Assembly: GCA_023432465.1 (NCBI GenBank)
Contig: JAEYUO010000011.1
Coordinates: 1-24,888, forward strand
Reading direction: 5' to 3'
Source: Planctomycetota bacterium
Lineage (GTDB): Bacteria > Planctomycetota > Phycisphaerae > Phycisphaerales > UBA1924
DNA: 24,888 nt
Of this stretch, positions 7,699-16,328 are shown in pieces; within the stretch, counting starts at the first letter, position 1; every line of letters starts with the position of its first letter. The notes below the pieces were generated by a model, which worked only from the letters and a program-made list of their open reading frames with translations, was not told the origin of the DNA and searched no databases. The position numbers were made by a program, and so were the translations under genes.

Positions 7699-7712
7699 TC
7701 TTACCAGTAAGA
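7699..7712. promoter_or_regulatory. Inverted repeat operator of the vapBC pair
   Basis: TCTTAC-CA-GTAAGA has perfect 6-bp arms and a 2-bp centre. It begins 29 bp before the antitoxin start codon, next to a GATACAGT that could serve as a -10 region. VapB antitoxins of the AbrB fold commonly repress their own operon through such palindromes. The assignment rests on position and symmetry. Confidence 0.55.
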
Positions 7713-7727
7713 ACATGGGAGAGTCAC

Positions 7728-7991
7728 ATGGTCGCACTTGCAACGACACAGCTTTCATCCAAAGGGCAGGTTGTGATCCCGGAGGAGATCCGAAAGCGGC
7801 TGGGGTTGAAGCCCGGGAGTCAGTTTGTCGTGGTCGCGGGTGACGGGGTGGTGATCTTCAAAACGATCGCGGCTCCGAGCCTTGCGGAGTTCGACGGCCT
7901 GGTGCGCGAGGCAAGGCGCCAGGCACGCCGCGCGGGGCTGCGCAAGGGCGATATCAAGGCCGCGGTCCGGCGGGTCCGGGCCAAGCGGTGA
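7728..7991 (+). CDS. AbrB/MazE-type antitoxin (VapB-like)
   Basis: 87 residues. Residues ~7-50 form a SpoVT/AbrB swapped-hairpin DNA-binding domain: LSSKGQVVIPEEIRKRLGLKPGSQFVVV is very close to the family consensus. The basic C-terminal part (~52-87) is the likely toxin-binding arm. It should neutralise the PIN protein encoded next and repress the operon at the palindrome just upstream. A GGGAG lies 6 nt before ATG 7728. The last 4 bases overlap the toxin start (GTGA), typical of toxin-antitoxin pairs. Confidence 0.9.
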   Translation: MVALATTQLSSKGQVVIPEEIRKRLGLKPGSQFVVVAGDGVVIFKTIAAPSLAEFDGLVREARRQARRAGLRKGDIKAAVRRVRAKR

Positions 7992-8389
7992 AGGCGGTCC
8001 TCGATACAAACGTCGTTGTCTCAGGGATCTTCTTCGCGGGGGTTCCGGGACGAATCCTGAACGCGTGGCGCGACGGGAAGTTCAAGCTTGTCACATCGCC
8101 CGGTGTGCTGGAGGAGTATCGACGAGTTGTCGCCGAACTGTCGAGCCCCGCACCAAGCCTGGATGTCCGCGAGATTCTCGACGTCTTGACCATTCACTCC
8201 GAGTTGGTCGAGGATCGAACGCTCGAGCATCCAATCTGCCGCGATCACGATGACGACAAGTTCCTGGTGTGCGCGGCATCGGCGAGGGCTCTGCTCGTGA
8301 GCGGTGACAAGGACCTGCTTGCGGCGGACCGAAGTCTGGGTGTAAGGGTGATGACCCCCCGGGCATTTGCCCTCCAACTTGGCGTGTAG
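7988..8389 (+). CDS. PIN-domain toxin (VapC-like, COG1569 type)
   Basis: 133-residue PIN-fold ribonuclease of the 'putative toxin component, PIN family' branch. Acidic active-site candidates are Asp6 (VLDTN), Glu42 or Glu43 (GVLEEYRRV), Asp90 (RDHDDDKFL) and Asp107/Asp109 (SGDKDLL). The 'CRDHDDDKFLVCA' and 'VSGDKDLL' phrases are characteristic of the branch. Members cut RNA, often tRNA or rRNA, when the antitoxin is lost; the target here is unknown. The start is GTG 7988, which overlaps the antitoxin stop. All active-site positions are present, so it appears intact. Confidence 0.9.
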   Translation: MKAVLDTNVVVSGIFFAGVPGRILNAWRDGKFKLVTSPGVLEEYRRVVAELSSPAPSLDVREILDVLTIHSELVEDRTLEHPICRDHDDDKFLVCAASARALLVSGDKDLLAADRSLGVRVMTPRAFALQLGV

Positions 8390-8470
8390 CTGGCCGAATC
8401 GGACCGCTCCTGCAACGGTTCCCGAACGGCATCTACCTTTCGGTCAGTCGGCCGGTTCCCTGCCCCGGGC

Positions 8471-8499
8471 TGGAAATCCCCCCTCGGGCTGCCGATACT
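8471..8499 (+). promoter_or_regulatory. Candidate sigma70-type promoter of tRNA-Thr
   Basis: TGGAAA (8471-8476) and GATACT (8494-8499) are separated by 17 bp. Each matches 4 of 6 consensus bases, and the -10 ends 25 bp before the tRNA. It is a plausible promoter by sequence and position only. Confidence 0.35.
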
Positions 8500-8524
8500 C
8501 ATGGCCTGTCGCATCGGCGGCGAT

Positions 8525-8596
8525 GCCACCTTAGCTCAGCGGTAGAGCGATGCTTTCGTAAAGCATAGGTCCAGGGTTCAAATCCCTGAGGTGGCT
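8525..8596 (+). tRNA. tRNA-Thr (anticodon CGT)
   Basis: A full cloverleaf of 72 nt: acceptor GCCACCT/AGGTGGC, D arm with TAGCTCAGCGGTAGAGC, anticodon stem ATGCT/AGCAT with loop TTCGTAA (anticodon CGT, reads ACG), T arm CAGGG-TTCAAAT-CCCTG and discriminator T. No CCA is encoded. A perfect hairpin starts 6 nt downstream. No sign of an integrated element is seen at this tRNA. Confidence 0.96.
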
Positions 8597-8602
8597 CTTG
8601 AT

Positions 8603-8630
8603 CGCGGCACGGGGTACTGCCCGTGCCGCG
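8603..8630 (+). terminator. Hairpin terminator after tRNA-Thr
   Basis: CGCGGCACGGG (8603-8613) pairs perfectly over 11 bp with CCCGTGCCGCG (8620-8630) around GTACTG. Only a weak T stretch (TGTTTG) follows. It lies between the tRNA and the sulfotransferase gene, so it argues against the very upstream start for that gene. Confidence 0.6.
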
Positions 8631-8693
8631 GCCGTGTTTGGGGTGGTCCGCGTCATGTGCACTATGCCCCGCGACAGGCTGCGCGAGCCCTCC

Positions 8694-9692
8694 ATGCCCG
8701 CACCGCAAAACGTCAGCCCAAACCTTCCCGATGCACCCGGGTCCGCCACGGCGTGTGCACGCAGCCTCGAGCTTCGATTCGCGTTCATCGGCGGGGCACG
8801 CAAGTCCGGCACAACGTGGCTGCTCAAGATGCTCGCCGCTCACCCGCAGTTGCTGGCGATGGGAGAGGGGTTCTTTGTGGGCACATCGGGGTGGGGCCTC
8901 TCCCCCGCGCTGGATGAGCGGGTCTTCCGGAACTGGGCCGCGCTCGACGATGTGGCGCGCTCGTGGATGCAGGGTGTGAGCCCGCAGGAGGGGCTCCGGG
9001 TCGCGCGGCGGGGAATGACCGAGGCGCTGATGCGGGCGGCGGCAGCGCGATCGGGCAAGCGCGGCTTCCGCGTGCTGATCGACAAAAGCGCCTACGCCTA
9101 CTCGCGCTTCGCCGGCGGGCTGCACGAGCTGTTCCCGGATGCGAGCTTCGTGGACATCGTGCGCGACGGACGCGATGCCGCGGTGTCGGACGTGTTCATG
9201 ATCCTGGCCAAAGGGCTCGGCACGCACTTCCCCGAGGACAACCACGGGCACATCGCGCGTGCAAGAGAGTTCCATGTCGAGGGGAAAGGCGAGCCGGTGC
9301 CATTGTTCAATGAATGGCTGCTGAGGCGATCCGCTCGCGAGTGGGCGGAGGCGGTTGCGGGATCGGCGGTCGGCCGGGAGTGCTTCGGTCCGCGGTTCAT
9401 CCAGTTCCGCTACGAGGAACTGCTCCGCGACCCTTCGATCGTTCGACGTGCTCTGCGAATGCTGCGAGTCGATGACTCCGATGCCGCGGTGGAGGTGTGC
9501 GTGGCCGCGGGGAAGTTTCAGAAGCTCTCGGGCGGGAGAGAGCCGGGCCAGGAAGACCGAGGCAACTTTTTTCGCAAGGGAGTCGCCGGAGATTGGCGCA
9601 ACCACTTCCGCGATGAAGACAAGCGTGTGTTCAAGGAAGAGGCGGGGCGGACGCTCATCGAGCTTGGGTATGAATCGAGCGAGAACTGGTGA
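8694..9692 (+). CDS. Sulfotransferase-family protein
   Basis: 332-residue protein of the PAPS-dependent sulfotransferase superfamily. The 5'-phosphosulfate loop is FIGGARKSGTTWLLKML (~31-47), and the 3'-phosphate-binding region is FVDIVRDGRDAAVSD, with the conserved Arg-Asp and Ser. 'FIQFRYEELLRDP' near the C-terminal third is also typical. The acceptor is not evident; bacterial relatives modify carbohydrates, lipids or peptides. No signal peptide or membrane segment is seen. ATG 8694 is chosen because the family homology starts soon after and a tRNA terminator hairpin occupies 8603-8630. ATG 8664 is possible, and neither has a Shine-Dalgarno. Its stop overlaps a possible GTG start (9689) of the next gene, so the two may be co-transcribed. 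Confidence 0.85.
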   Translation: MPAPQNVSPNLPDAPGSATACARSLELRFAFIGGARKSGTTWLLKMLAAHPQLLAMGEGFFVGTSGWGLSPALDERVFRNWAALDDVARSWMQGVSPQEGLRVARRGMTEALMRAAAARSGKRGFRVLIDKSAYAYSRFAGGLHELFPDASFVDIVRDGRDAAVSDVFMILAKGLGTHFPEDNHGHIARAREFHVEGKGEPVPLFNEWLLRRSAREWAEAVAGSAVGRECFGPRFIQFRYEELLRDPSIVRRALRMLRVDDSDAAVEVCVAAGKFQKLSGGREPGQEDRGNFFRKGVAGDWRNHFRDEDKRVFKEEAGRTLIELGYESSENW

Positions 9693-9724
9693 GTGGCTCC
9701 GGCCGCGCCGGCTGTTGGGGATCC

Positions 9725-11026
9725 ATGGCAGAGCGAGCGGACATTTTGGTGGTCGGCGCTGGCGCGGCGGGGCTGATGGCCGCGATCTGGGCCGGGCGGA
9801 TCGCCCGGTCGCAGCGGAAGCCCACGCGCATCGTGGCGGTTGATGGAGCTGCTCGCATCGGTGCCAAGATCCTGGTCGCGGGCGGAGGTCGGTGCAACGT
9901 CACGCACCACGAGGTGTGCGAACGGGACTATGCGGCGGGGCCGGGGTCAACGCTCAACGCCGTGAGGAATGTGCTCCGGGCGTTTCCGGTTCCGAGGACG
10001 GTCGAGTTCTTCTCGCAGCTCGGAGTCGAACTCAAACGTGAGGAGACCGGCAAGCTCTTCCCGGTGACGGATGATGCGCACACCGTGCTCGATGCGCTCC
10101 TGCGTGCGGCGCGGGAGGCCGGCGTTGAAGTCCTTCATCCCTGGCGCGTGGCTCGCGTTGAGCGCAACGCCGATGCGTACACGGTCAGCGGCACCGCCGG
10201 CGAGCTGCACGCGGCGAAAGTCATCCTGGCCACGGGCGGGAAGAGCTTGCCCAAGACAGGTTCGGATGGGCACGGCCTGGATATCGCGGCCGCGCTCGGG
10301 CACACGGTCACGCGGACCTTCCCCGCGCTCGTGCCGCTGCTGCTGGACAAATCGCGCTCCTTCATCCCCGCGCTCTCCGGGATCGCCCACACGGCGGAGG
10401 TGACCGTGGTGTCTACATCTGGCAAGAGGATCATCTCTTTCACGGATGCGCTCTTGTGCACGCACTTCGGACTCTCCGGTCCTGCCGCGCTGAACGTCTC
10501 GCGGCATCTGTCCGCAGCGAAGCACGAGGATCGGGGCGCAGGACTGATCATCAACTGGCTCCCGGGCCGGACCTTCGAGCAGGTGGATGCGGCGCTCGTG
10601 AAGGCGGAGTCAGAATCGCGATCTCTGGTGCGCCTGTTTGCAGAAGACTCGGCGTTCTCGCCGGCCCTGCCCGAGCGGCTGCTCCGGGCGGTGGTGGAGT
10701 CCGTCGGAGCCGATCCCTCCGGGCCTGCCCGGGCGATGTCTCGCGAGCTTCGTCGCCGCCTCGCCCGCGCCCTGACGACGATGCCCGTGCCGGTCACCGG
10801 CGATCGGGGATATCTGTTCGCAGAGGTGACGGCGGGCGGGGTGCCGCTGAGAGAGGTGCGGCTGGAGTCAATGGAATCCCGTGTTCAGGTGGGGCTGTAC
10901 TTGTGCGGCGAAATCCTCGATGTGGACGGTCGCATCGGCGGTTTCAACTTCCAATGGGCGTGGGCAACGGGGTACCTCGCAGGCTGCGGCGCTGCGCGTG
11001 GGTCACGCGCGGAAGTCGAGTCGTGA
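9725..11026 (+). CDS. BaiN/HI0933-family FAD-dependent oxidoreductase
   Basis: 433-residue flavoprotein of the HI0933/YhiN/BaiN family. The N-terminal dinucleotide-binding loop is ILVVGAGAAGLMAA. 'GAKILVAGGGRCNVTH' matches the family signature (SGGGRCNVTN). A second glycine motif, VILATGGKSLPKTGSDGHG, lies in the middle. The C terminus 'YLCGEILDVDGRIGGFNFQWAWATG' closes the FAD site. In gut clostridia BaiN acts in bile-acid reduction, but most members have no known substrate, so I give no symbol. ATG 9725 directly precedes the Rossmann fold. GTG 9689 would add 12 unrelated residues but would couple to the sulfotransferase stop. Length and motifs look complete. Confidence 0.9.
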   Translation: MAERADILVVGAGAAGLMAAIWAGRIARSQRKPTRIVAVDGAARIGAKILVAGGGRCNVTHHEVCERDYAAGPGSTLNAVRNVLRAFPVPRTVEFFSQLGVELKREETGKLFPVTDDAHTVLDALLRAAREAGVEVLHPWRVARVERNADAYTVSGTAGELHAAKVILATGGKSLPKTGSDGHGLDIAAALGHTVTRTFPALVPLLLDKSRSFIPALSGIAHTAEVTVVSTSGKRIISFTDALLCTHFGLSGPAALNVSRHLSAAKHEDRGAGLIINWLPGRTFEQVDAALVKAESESRSLVRLFAEDSAFSPALPERLLRAVVESVGADPSGPARAMSRELRRRLARALTTMPVPVTGDRGYLFAEVTAGGVPLREVRLESMESRVQVGLYLCGEILDVDGRIGGFNFQWAWATGYLAGCGAARGSRAEVES

Positions 11027-11224
11027 AAGGAGTTTGTGAGAGCACACGCGATCTTCGCAACTCAACCTGGCTGAGTCGGTCAAAAATCACCTACCTTCTG
11101 CCTACCATGGCGGAAGCGAACGGGGTCCGGAACGAAGCCCTGTGAAGTGGGTGGACGCAGTTGCGGCGGGGAGCGGGGTGCCCGGCGGCCCTTGGACGCT
11201 GGTGGCTCACTCAGGAGTTGGTGC

Positions 11225-12517
11225 ATGGGACACGGCGGCATCGCGGGATGGTTGTTGGCGGCGATCGCGGCGGGGGTTCTGACGGTCGGCACGGCATCGC
11301 AGCCGCAGGGGCGGGACGACAAGCGCGAAGAGGCGGCCGAAGGGTCCGCCGACACGAAGGCATCGGAGCCGGAAGCGCCGCGCGGCGGTGGCGGCGCGGG
11401 CGGGGGGGGTGGGCCGCCGCCTGCGAAGGTCCGGCTGGGTGATGTGCGGCTGGAGTCCGTCGAGCGCTGGCGTGAAGTGACCGGAGAGCTTCGAGCGGTC
11501 CGCCGCGCGACGGTCGCGGCGGAGGAGCCCGGGCAGGTCATTGAGATCGTGTTTGATGCGGGCGACTCGGTCGAACAGGGCCAGGTGATCGCGAAGCTGG
11601 ATGATGAACGCGTGAAGCTCGAGGTGGAGCGCGTGCGGGCGACCATCCGCACTCGCGAGGCGCTGATCACCGAACAATCGGTAACGCTCGAGAAGGCCAA
11701 GCGGGACTTGCAGCGGATCGAAGACAGCTACTCTCGCAACGGCGCCTCGCAGATCGAACTTGACAACATTCGAACGACCGTCGCGAGTTCGGATGCGAAG
11801 CTGGCCCAGGCGCGATCGGAGCTTGCGTACGCGCAGTCAGACCTGCGGCTTGCGGAGAAGCGACTGGCCGATATGACGGTGAAGGCGCCGTTCTCCGGTG
11901 TCGTCGTCGCCAAGCGGACGGAGGTTGGCCAGTGGGTGCGCGAGGGCGACACCGTGCTTGAGCTTGTTGCGCTGGATGCGATCGACGCCTGGCTGGATGT
12001 CCCCGAGGCGTTCGCCGCGAGACTTCTCCCGACGAACGGTGCGGCGGTCGAGGTCGTGCTGCGCGTGCCATCGCTGATGGCGGTCGGGGCGAACCCGGAG
12101 ATCCGGGCGATGGTCTCGAGCGTGATACCGTCGGCGGACCCGCTGTCAAGACTGTTCCCGGTACGGGTGCGGCTGGAGAACACCGTCCGCGGAGCGGCCG
12201 GGGCTTCACAGGGGCCGCTGCGGCCGGGCATGACGGTCGTGGGGCAGGTTCCCACCGGCGAGCCGAAAGAGGCGCTCACGATCAGCAAGGATGCGGTGCT
12301 GCGGAACGAGTCGGGCAGTTACGTCTACTTCGACGCAGGTGGGGTCTCGGCGATTGCGCCCGTCCGGGTCGAGTATGCGGTCGGCGAGCGCGTCGTCGTT
12401 CAGTCTCCGGCGCTCAAGCCGGGGATGAAGGTCGTGGTCGAGGGCAACGAGCGGATGTTCCCGGGTCAGCCGCTGGCCGTCCAGGGCGAAGCGCCGGCCG
12501 TGCCCCCGACAAAGTAA
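11225..12517 (+). CDS. RND efflux periplasmic adaptor (membrane fusion protein)
   Basis: 430-residue adaptor that links an inner-membrane RND pump to an outer-membrane channel. A hydrophobic N-terminal segment (~5-24) is the signal or anchor; no lipobox cysteine is seen. A charged and glycine-rich linker (~28-67) follows. The biotinyl-lipoyl halves lie near 97-127 and 218-248 (APFSGVVVAKRTEVGQWVREGD) and bracket a coiled-coil hairpin (~130-215). The beta-barrel and membrane-proximal domains follow to the C terminus, with LRPGMTVVGQVPTG. AGGAG sits 7 nt before ATG 11225, which decides this start over an in-frame codon at 11147. The permease gene is next, 72 bp downstream. No outer-membrane factor gene is present in the window. 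Confidence 0.9.
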   Translation: MGHGGIAGWLLAAIAAGVLTVGTASQPQGRDDKREEAAEGSADTKASEPEAPRGGGGAGGGGGPPPAKVRLGDVRLESVERWREVTGELRAVRRATVAAEEPGQVIEIVFDAGDSVEQGQVIAKLDDERVKLEVERVRATIRTREALITEQSVTLEKAKRDLQRIEDSYSRNGASQIELDNIRTTVASSDAKLAQARSELAYAQSDLRLAEKRLADMTVKAPFSGVVVAKRTEVGQWVREGDTVLELVALDAIDAWLDVPEAFAARLLPTNGAAVEVVLRVPSLMAVGANPEIRAMVSSVIPSADPLSRLFPVRVRLENTVRGAAGASQGPLRPGMTVVGQVPTGEPKEALTISKDAVLRNESGSYVYFDAGGVSAIAPVRVEYAVGERVVVQSPALKPGMKVVVEGNERMFPGQPLAVQGEAPAVPPTK

Positions 12518-12533
12518 GAAGAGCAACGCAGTG

Positions 12534-12551
12534 TGCCGCGAGGTCGCGGCA
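12534..12551. repeat. Inverted repeat between adaptor and permease genes
   Basis: TGCCGCGA-GG-TCGCGGCA has perfect 8-bp arms around a 2-bp centre, 17 bp after the adaptor stop and 38 bp before the permease ATG. As DNA it could be an operator; as RNA the 2-nt loop would need the closing pairs opened. It may set the adaptor:permease ratio by partial termination or mRNA stabilisation. Confidence 0.4.
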
Positions 12552-12589
12552 GGATCAGACGCTGGACGGGGGCAGAGAGAACCGAACGC

Positions 12590-15500
12590 ATGGACCCGAT
12601 TCGCTGGTCGATCAGCAAGCCCGTGAGTGTGACCGTCGGCGTGCTGCTGATGGTGATGTTCGGCCTCATCGGGCTGAGCGCGATCCCCATCCAGTTGACG
12701 CCGACCGTGGATCGCCCGGTGATCCAGGTGACCACCGCGTGGCCGGGCCGCAGCCCGCAGGAGATCGTTGACAACATCACGCGCGAGCAGGAGAAGCGTC
12801 TCAAGAACGTCTCGAACCTCAAGAGCATGCGCTCGACAAGCGAGGACGGCGTCGCCACAATCTCGCTGGAGTTCTACGTCGGGTCGAACATCTCCCGCGC
12901 GCTTCAGGAAGTCTCCGATTCGCTGCGCCAGGTGCCCGCCTATCCGGCGGAGGTGGATGAGCCGACGATCAAGGCGGCGGATGGTGCAAGCGAGAACGCG
13001 ATCGCGTGGATCATCGTGGACGTCGATCCGCAGTACGCGCACCTGCATCCGGACTTTGACATCACCACGCTCTTTGATTCCCTCGACAAGGAAGTCAAAC
13101 CGTTCCTGGAGCGCATCGACGGCGTCGCGGAGGTGAACATCTACGGCGGGCGAGAGCGGGAAGTCCGGGTGCTGGTAGACCCGATGAAGCTCGCGCAGCG
13201 CGGCCTGAACCATCTGGAACTGATCGCGGCGCTCCAGGCCGAGAACCGCAATGTCTCCGCGGGCACGATCGCCGAGGGCAAGCGCGAGTACCGCGTCCGC
13301 GTGCTCGGGCAGTTTGTCAGTGAACGCGATGTCCTGGACACGATCATCGCATATCGCGAAGCGGAGGAAGCCAACAGCCGATCCCTCAAGCCCGTCTACG
13401 TGAGGGATGTGGCCGAGGTCGAGTTCGGATATCAGAAGAAGCGGGGGTTCGTTCGTTCGCTGGGCTACCCATCGATCGCGATCAACGCCATCCGCCAGAG
13501 CAACGCCAACGTGGTCACGGTGATGGAGGACCTCCGCGCACGGCTCGAGGATGTCCGGCGGGACATTCTGCCGCGGCTGGGCGGGGAGGTCGGTCCGCAC
13601 CTTCGCATGCGGCAGGTGTACGACGAGACGACGTACATCGACTCGGCGATCGATCTGGTGATCACCGCGCTGTGGCAGGGCGGCCTGCTCGCGGCCATCG
13701 TTCTGCTCATCTTCCTGCGTTCGATCCGCTCCACCGGGCTCGTCGCGATCGCGATCCCGCTCTCGGTGATGGGCGCGTTCCTGGTGATGTTCCTCGCCGG
13801 CCGGACACTGAACGTCGTCTCGCTCGCCGGGCTGGCGTTCAGCGTGGGCATGAGCGTCGACAACGCGATCGTCGTGCTGGAGAACATCTATCGGCGGCGC
13901 CAACTGGGCGATGCGCCCGTCCAGGCGGCGTATCGCGGGACGCGCGAGGTCTGGGGGGCGATCCTCGCATCGACGCTCACCAACATCGCGGTGTTTGTGC
14001 CGATCATCACTGTCCAGGAGGAAGCCGGCCAGCTCTTCCGCGACATCACCATCGCCGCGTGCGCCTCGGTGACCTTCTCGCTGATCATCGCGTTGACGGT
14101 GCTGCCCTCCGCCGCCGCACGGTGGATCTCCCAGGCCGACATCACCCACAAGCACCGCTCCCGGCTGGCGACGGCGTGGGACGATCTGTTCGGGCTTGCA
14201 CGCGTCGCCGCGAAGTTCGCCGCGGGGGTCGCGGGCACGGTGTACTGGGCCATCACCGGGTGGCGGGCGTCCACGATCCGGCCCGCGGTGATCGTGACGC
14301 TCACCCTGCTCAGCGGCATCGGCGCGTACCTCCTGATGCCGCCGCTGGATTATCTTCCCACCGGCAACCGCAACCTCGTCTTCGGCGGGCTGCTCATCCC
14401 GCCCGGCTACTCGGTCGATCAGCAGCAGGAAATCGCCGAGCGGATCGAGTCCGCTCTCAGGCCGTACGTCGAGGCGGACATCGACAAGCCCGAGACGCTC
14501 GCGGACCTGCAACCGATCTTCCGGTTCGAGGATCCGCAGAACCCGTACGCACCCGTGCCGATTGAGAACTTCTTCATCGGCTCCTTCGGCGGCGGGATGT
14601 TTGTCGGTGCGACAAGCCAGGATGAGGAGCGGGTGATCCCCGTCGGCGCGCTGCTGACGGGTGTGATGAACACCATCCCCGACGCGTTCGGCGGCGCGGC
14701 CCAGACGCCGATCTTCGGGCAGGGCATCCGCCAGGGCAACACGGTCAACGTGGAGATCGCCGGGCCGGACCTCTCGAGAGTCGTCGCCGCGGCGGGCCAA
14801 CTGCTCGGCACGGCCGGAGCCAAGTATGGCTACGGGTTGAATGTCGCGCCCAATCCGTCGAACTTCAACCTGTCACAGCCGGAGTGGAGTGTCCGGCTGA
14901 ACCAGCACGGACGGGAGCTCGGCCTGACCTCGCGCGATATCGGGATCGCTGTCCGTGGCCTGTTCGACGGCGCATATGTCGATGACTTCCAGCTCCCGGA
15001 GGACACGGTCGATCTGGTGCTGGTGCCCATCGGCGGGCGACTGGAATATAAGGAGCGTCTGGCGGCAATCCCCATCGCGACACCCAGCCGCGGCCCGCTG
15101 GGCCCGCGAGTGCTGCCGCTCGACAGCGTCGTGGATGTGGTGGAGGTTCGCTCGCCGCAATCCATCGTGCGCGTCGAGGAACTGCCCAGCGTCACCATCC
15201 AGATCCGCCCGCCCTCGGGGACGACGGTCGATGAGGTGATGACCTCCGTACGCAACGACATGCTCGCGCCGATGGAGGCCGCGGGCACGCTCGACAAGTC
15301 CATGCGTGTGCGCATGGAGGGCACGGCGGCCAGCCTCGATCAGGTCCGTGCTTCACTCTTCGGCAAACCGCGAACAGGGCCAACCCCGGCCTGGCTGAAC
15401 TGGCTGGGCCGTGCGACCTACGCGATCGTCGCTGTGGCGGTCATCCTTGCGCTGGTGCTGGCCGGTCGTGCCACGCTGCGTTCGGTTCGCGGCACGCGTA

Positions 15501-16312
15501 TCCCGTCGGCGAGCATCGTGTACGGCACGCTTGGCCTGGTGCTGCTGGGCCTTTTGCTCGGTGGGATCGCGCTGGGGCTGGTGACCGCGCCGCAGTTGCT
15601 CATGGCACGCATCGCGTGGGCTCTGTTGGTGACGTACCTGTTGATGTGCGCGCTCTACGAGAGCTTCCTTTATCCGCTGGTGATCATGTTCAGCGTGCCG
15701 CTGGCGGTGGTCGGCGGGTTCGGCGGGCTGGCAATCGTGCACGCCATCACGCTCATGAATCCCGCGAAGGCTCCTCAGCAACTCGATGTGCTCACGATGC
15801 TGGGTTTCGTCATCCTCATCGGCATCGTTGTGAACAACGCGATCCTGCTGGTCGAGCAGGCCTTGAACCTGATGGAGCCCTGGAGGCTCGGCGAGATCGC
15901 GGCCGGAGAGAAGCCATTGGGCTCGCGCGAGGCAATCGCCGAGTCGGTGCGGACACGAATCCGTCCGATCTTCATGTCGTCGATGACCAGCGTGGTGGGG
16001 ACGTTGCCCCTGGTCGCCTACCCGGGCTCGGGCTCGGAGATGTATCGCGGCATCGGCGCGGTGCTCATCGGGGGGCAGCTCGTCTCGACGATCTTCACCC
16101 TGCTGCTGGTGCCCCTGGTGTTCAGCCTGCTCATCGACATGCGCGACGGGGCGCGTCGGCTCATGGGCTGGACCGTCGGTGGCAGGGCGGGTGGCCTGGA
16201 TGCACTGCTGCTGGCCGAACGCGAGCGAACTGCGGCCGGCGGCCCGGTTGCCGGCGCTCCCGTCTCCAACGGTCAGGCGACCCCGGCAGCGCCGACCGCC
16301 AAGACGCCGTGA
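12590..16312 (+). CDS. RND-family efflux permease (HAE1-like), enlarged
   Basis: 1240-residue inner-membrane proton-driven exporter; AcrB-type pumps are about 1040. TM1 lies at ~9-31 and the porter domain follows (TTAWPGRSPQEIVDNITREQEKRLKNV, SLRQVPAYPAEVDEPTI). TM2-TM6 start near residue 357. In TM4, GMSVDNAIVVLENIYRR carries Asp424-Asn425 where AcrB has Asp407-Asp408, a variant seen in many distant members. A long TM6-TM7 loop (~515-560) precedes TM7. Before the canonical TM8 (~1004-1025, MARIAWALLVTYLLMCALYES) there are two extra hydrophobic helices at ~940-960 and ~975-1000, which explains much of the added length. TM9-TM12 follow, including VNNAILLVEQALNLME. ATG 12590 is chosen because the family homology begins there. 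Substrate unknown. It acts with the adaptor just upstream. Confidence 0.9.
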   Translation: MDPIRWSISKPVSVTVGVLLMVMFGLIGLSAIPIQLTPTVDRPVIQVTTAWPGRSPQEIVDNITREQEKRLKNVSNLKSMRSTSEDGVATISLEFYVGSNISRALQEVSDSLRQVPAYPAEVDEPTIKAADGASENAIAWIIVDVDPQYAHLHPDFDITTLFDSLDKEVKPFLERIDGVAEVNIYGGREREVRVLVDPMKLAQRGLNHLELIAALQAENRNVSAGTIAEGKREYRVRVLGQFVSERDVLDTIIAYREAEEANSRSLKPVYVRDVAEVEFGYQKKRGFVRSLGYPSIAINAIRQSNANVVTVMEDLRARLEDVRRDILPRLGGEVGPHLRMRQVYDETTYIDSAIDLVITALWQGGLLAAIVLLIFLRSIRSTGLVAIAIPLSVMGAFLVMFLAGRTLNVVSLAGLAFSVGMSVDNAIVVLENIYRRRQLGDAPVQAAYRGTREVWGAILASTLTNIAVFVPIITVQEEAGQLFRDITIAACASVTFSLIIALTVLPSAAARWISQADITHKHRSRLATAWDDLFGLARVAAKFAAGVAGTVYWAITGWRASTIRPAVIVTLTLLSGIGAYLLMPPLDYLPTGNRNLVFGGLLIPPGYSVDQQQEIAERIESALRPYVEADIDKPETLADLQPIFRFEDPQNPYAPVPIENFFIGSFGGGMFVGATSQDEERVIPVGALLTGVMNTIPDAFGGAAQTPIFGQGIRQGNTVNVEIAGPDLSRVVAAAGQLLGTAGAKYGYGLNVAPNPSNFNLSQPEWSVRLNQHGRELGLTSRDIGIAVRGLFDGAYVDDFQLPEDTVDLVLVPIGGRLEYKERLAAIPIATPSRGPLGPRVLPLDSVVDVVEVRSPQSIVRVEELPSVTIQIRPPSGTTVDEVMTSVRNDMLAPMEAAGTLDKSMRVRMEGTAASLDQVRASLFGKPRTGPTPAWLNWLGRATYAIVAVAVILALVLAGRATLRSVRGTRIPSASIVYGTLGLVLLGLLLGGIALGLVTAPQLLMARIAWALLVTYLLMCALYESFLYPLVIMFSVPLAVVGGFGGLAIVHAITLMNPAKAPQQLDVLTMLGFVILIGIVVNNAILLVEQALNLMEPWRLGEIAAGEKPLGSREAIAESVRTRIRPIFMSSMTSVVGTLPLVAYPGSGSEMYRGIGAVLIGGQLVSTIFTLLLVPLVFSLLIDMRDGARRLMGWTVGGRAGGLDALLLAERERTAAGGPVAGAPVSNGQATPAAPTAKTP

Positions 16313-16328
16313 TCGAGTTCATGTTTTG

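Noticed and set aside
8598..8693. Longer sulfotransferase start at TTG 8598
   Set aside because: It starts 2 nt after tRNA-Thr and would translate the tRNA terminator hairpin.
11107..11145. A 12-codon frame (MAEANGVRNEAL) before the adaptor gene
   Set aside because: Too short to support and without a ribosome binding site; a regulatory leader peptide cannot be shown.
12206..14800. An 864-codon minus-strand frame across the efflux genes
   Set aside because: It is antisense to clear adaptor and permease genes and is rich in Arg, Asp and His, as expected of a shadow in G+C-rich DNA.
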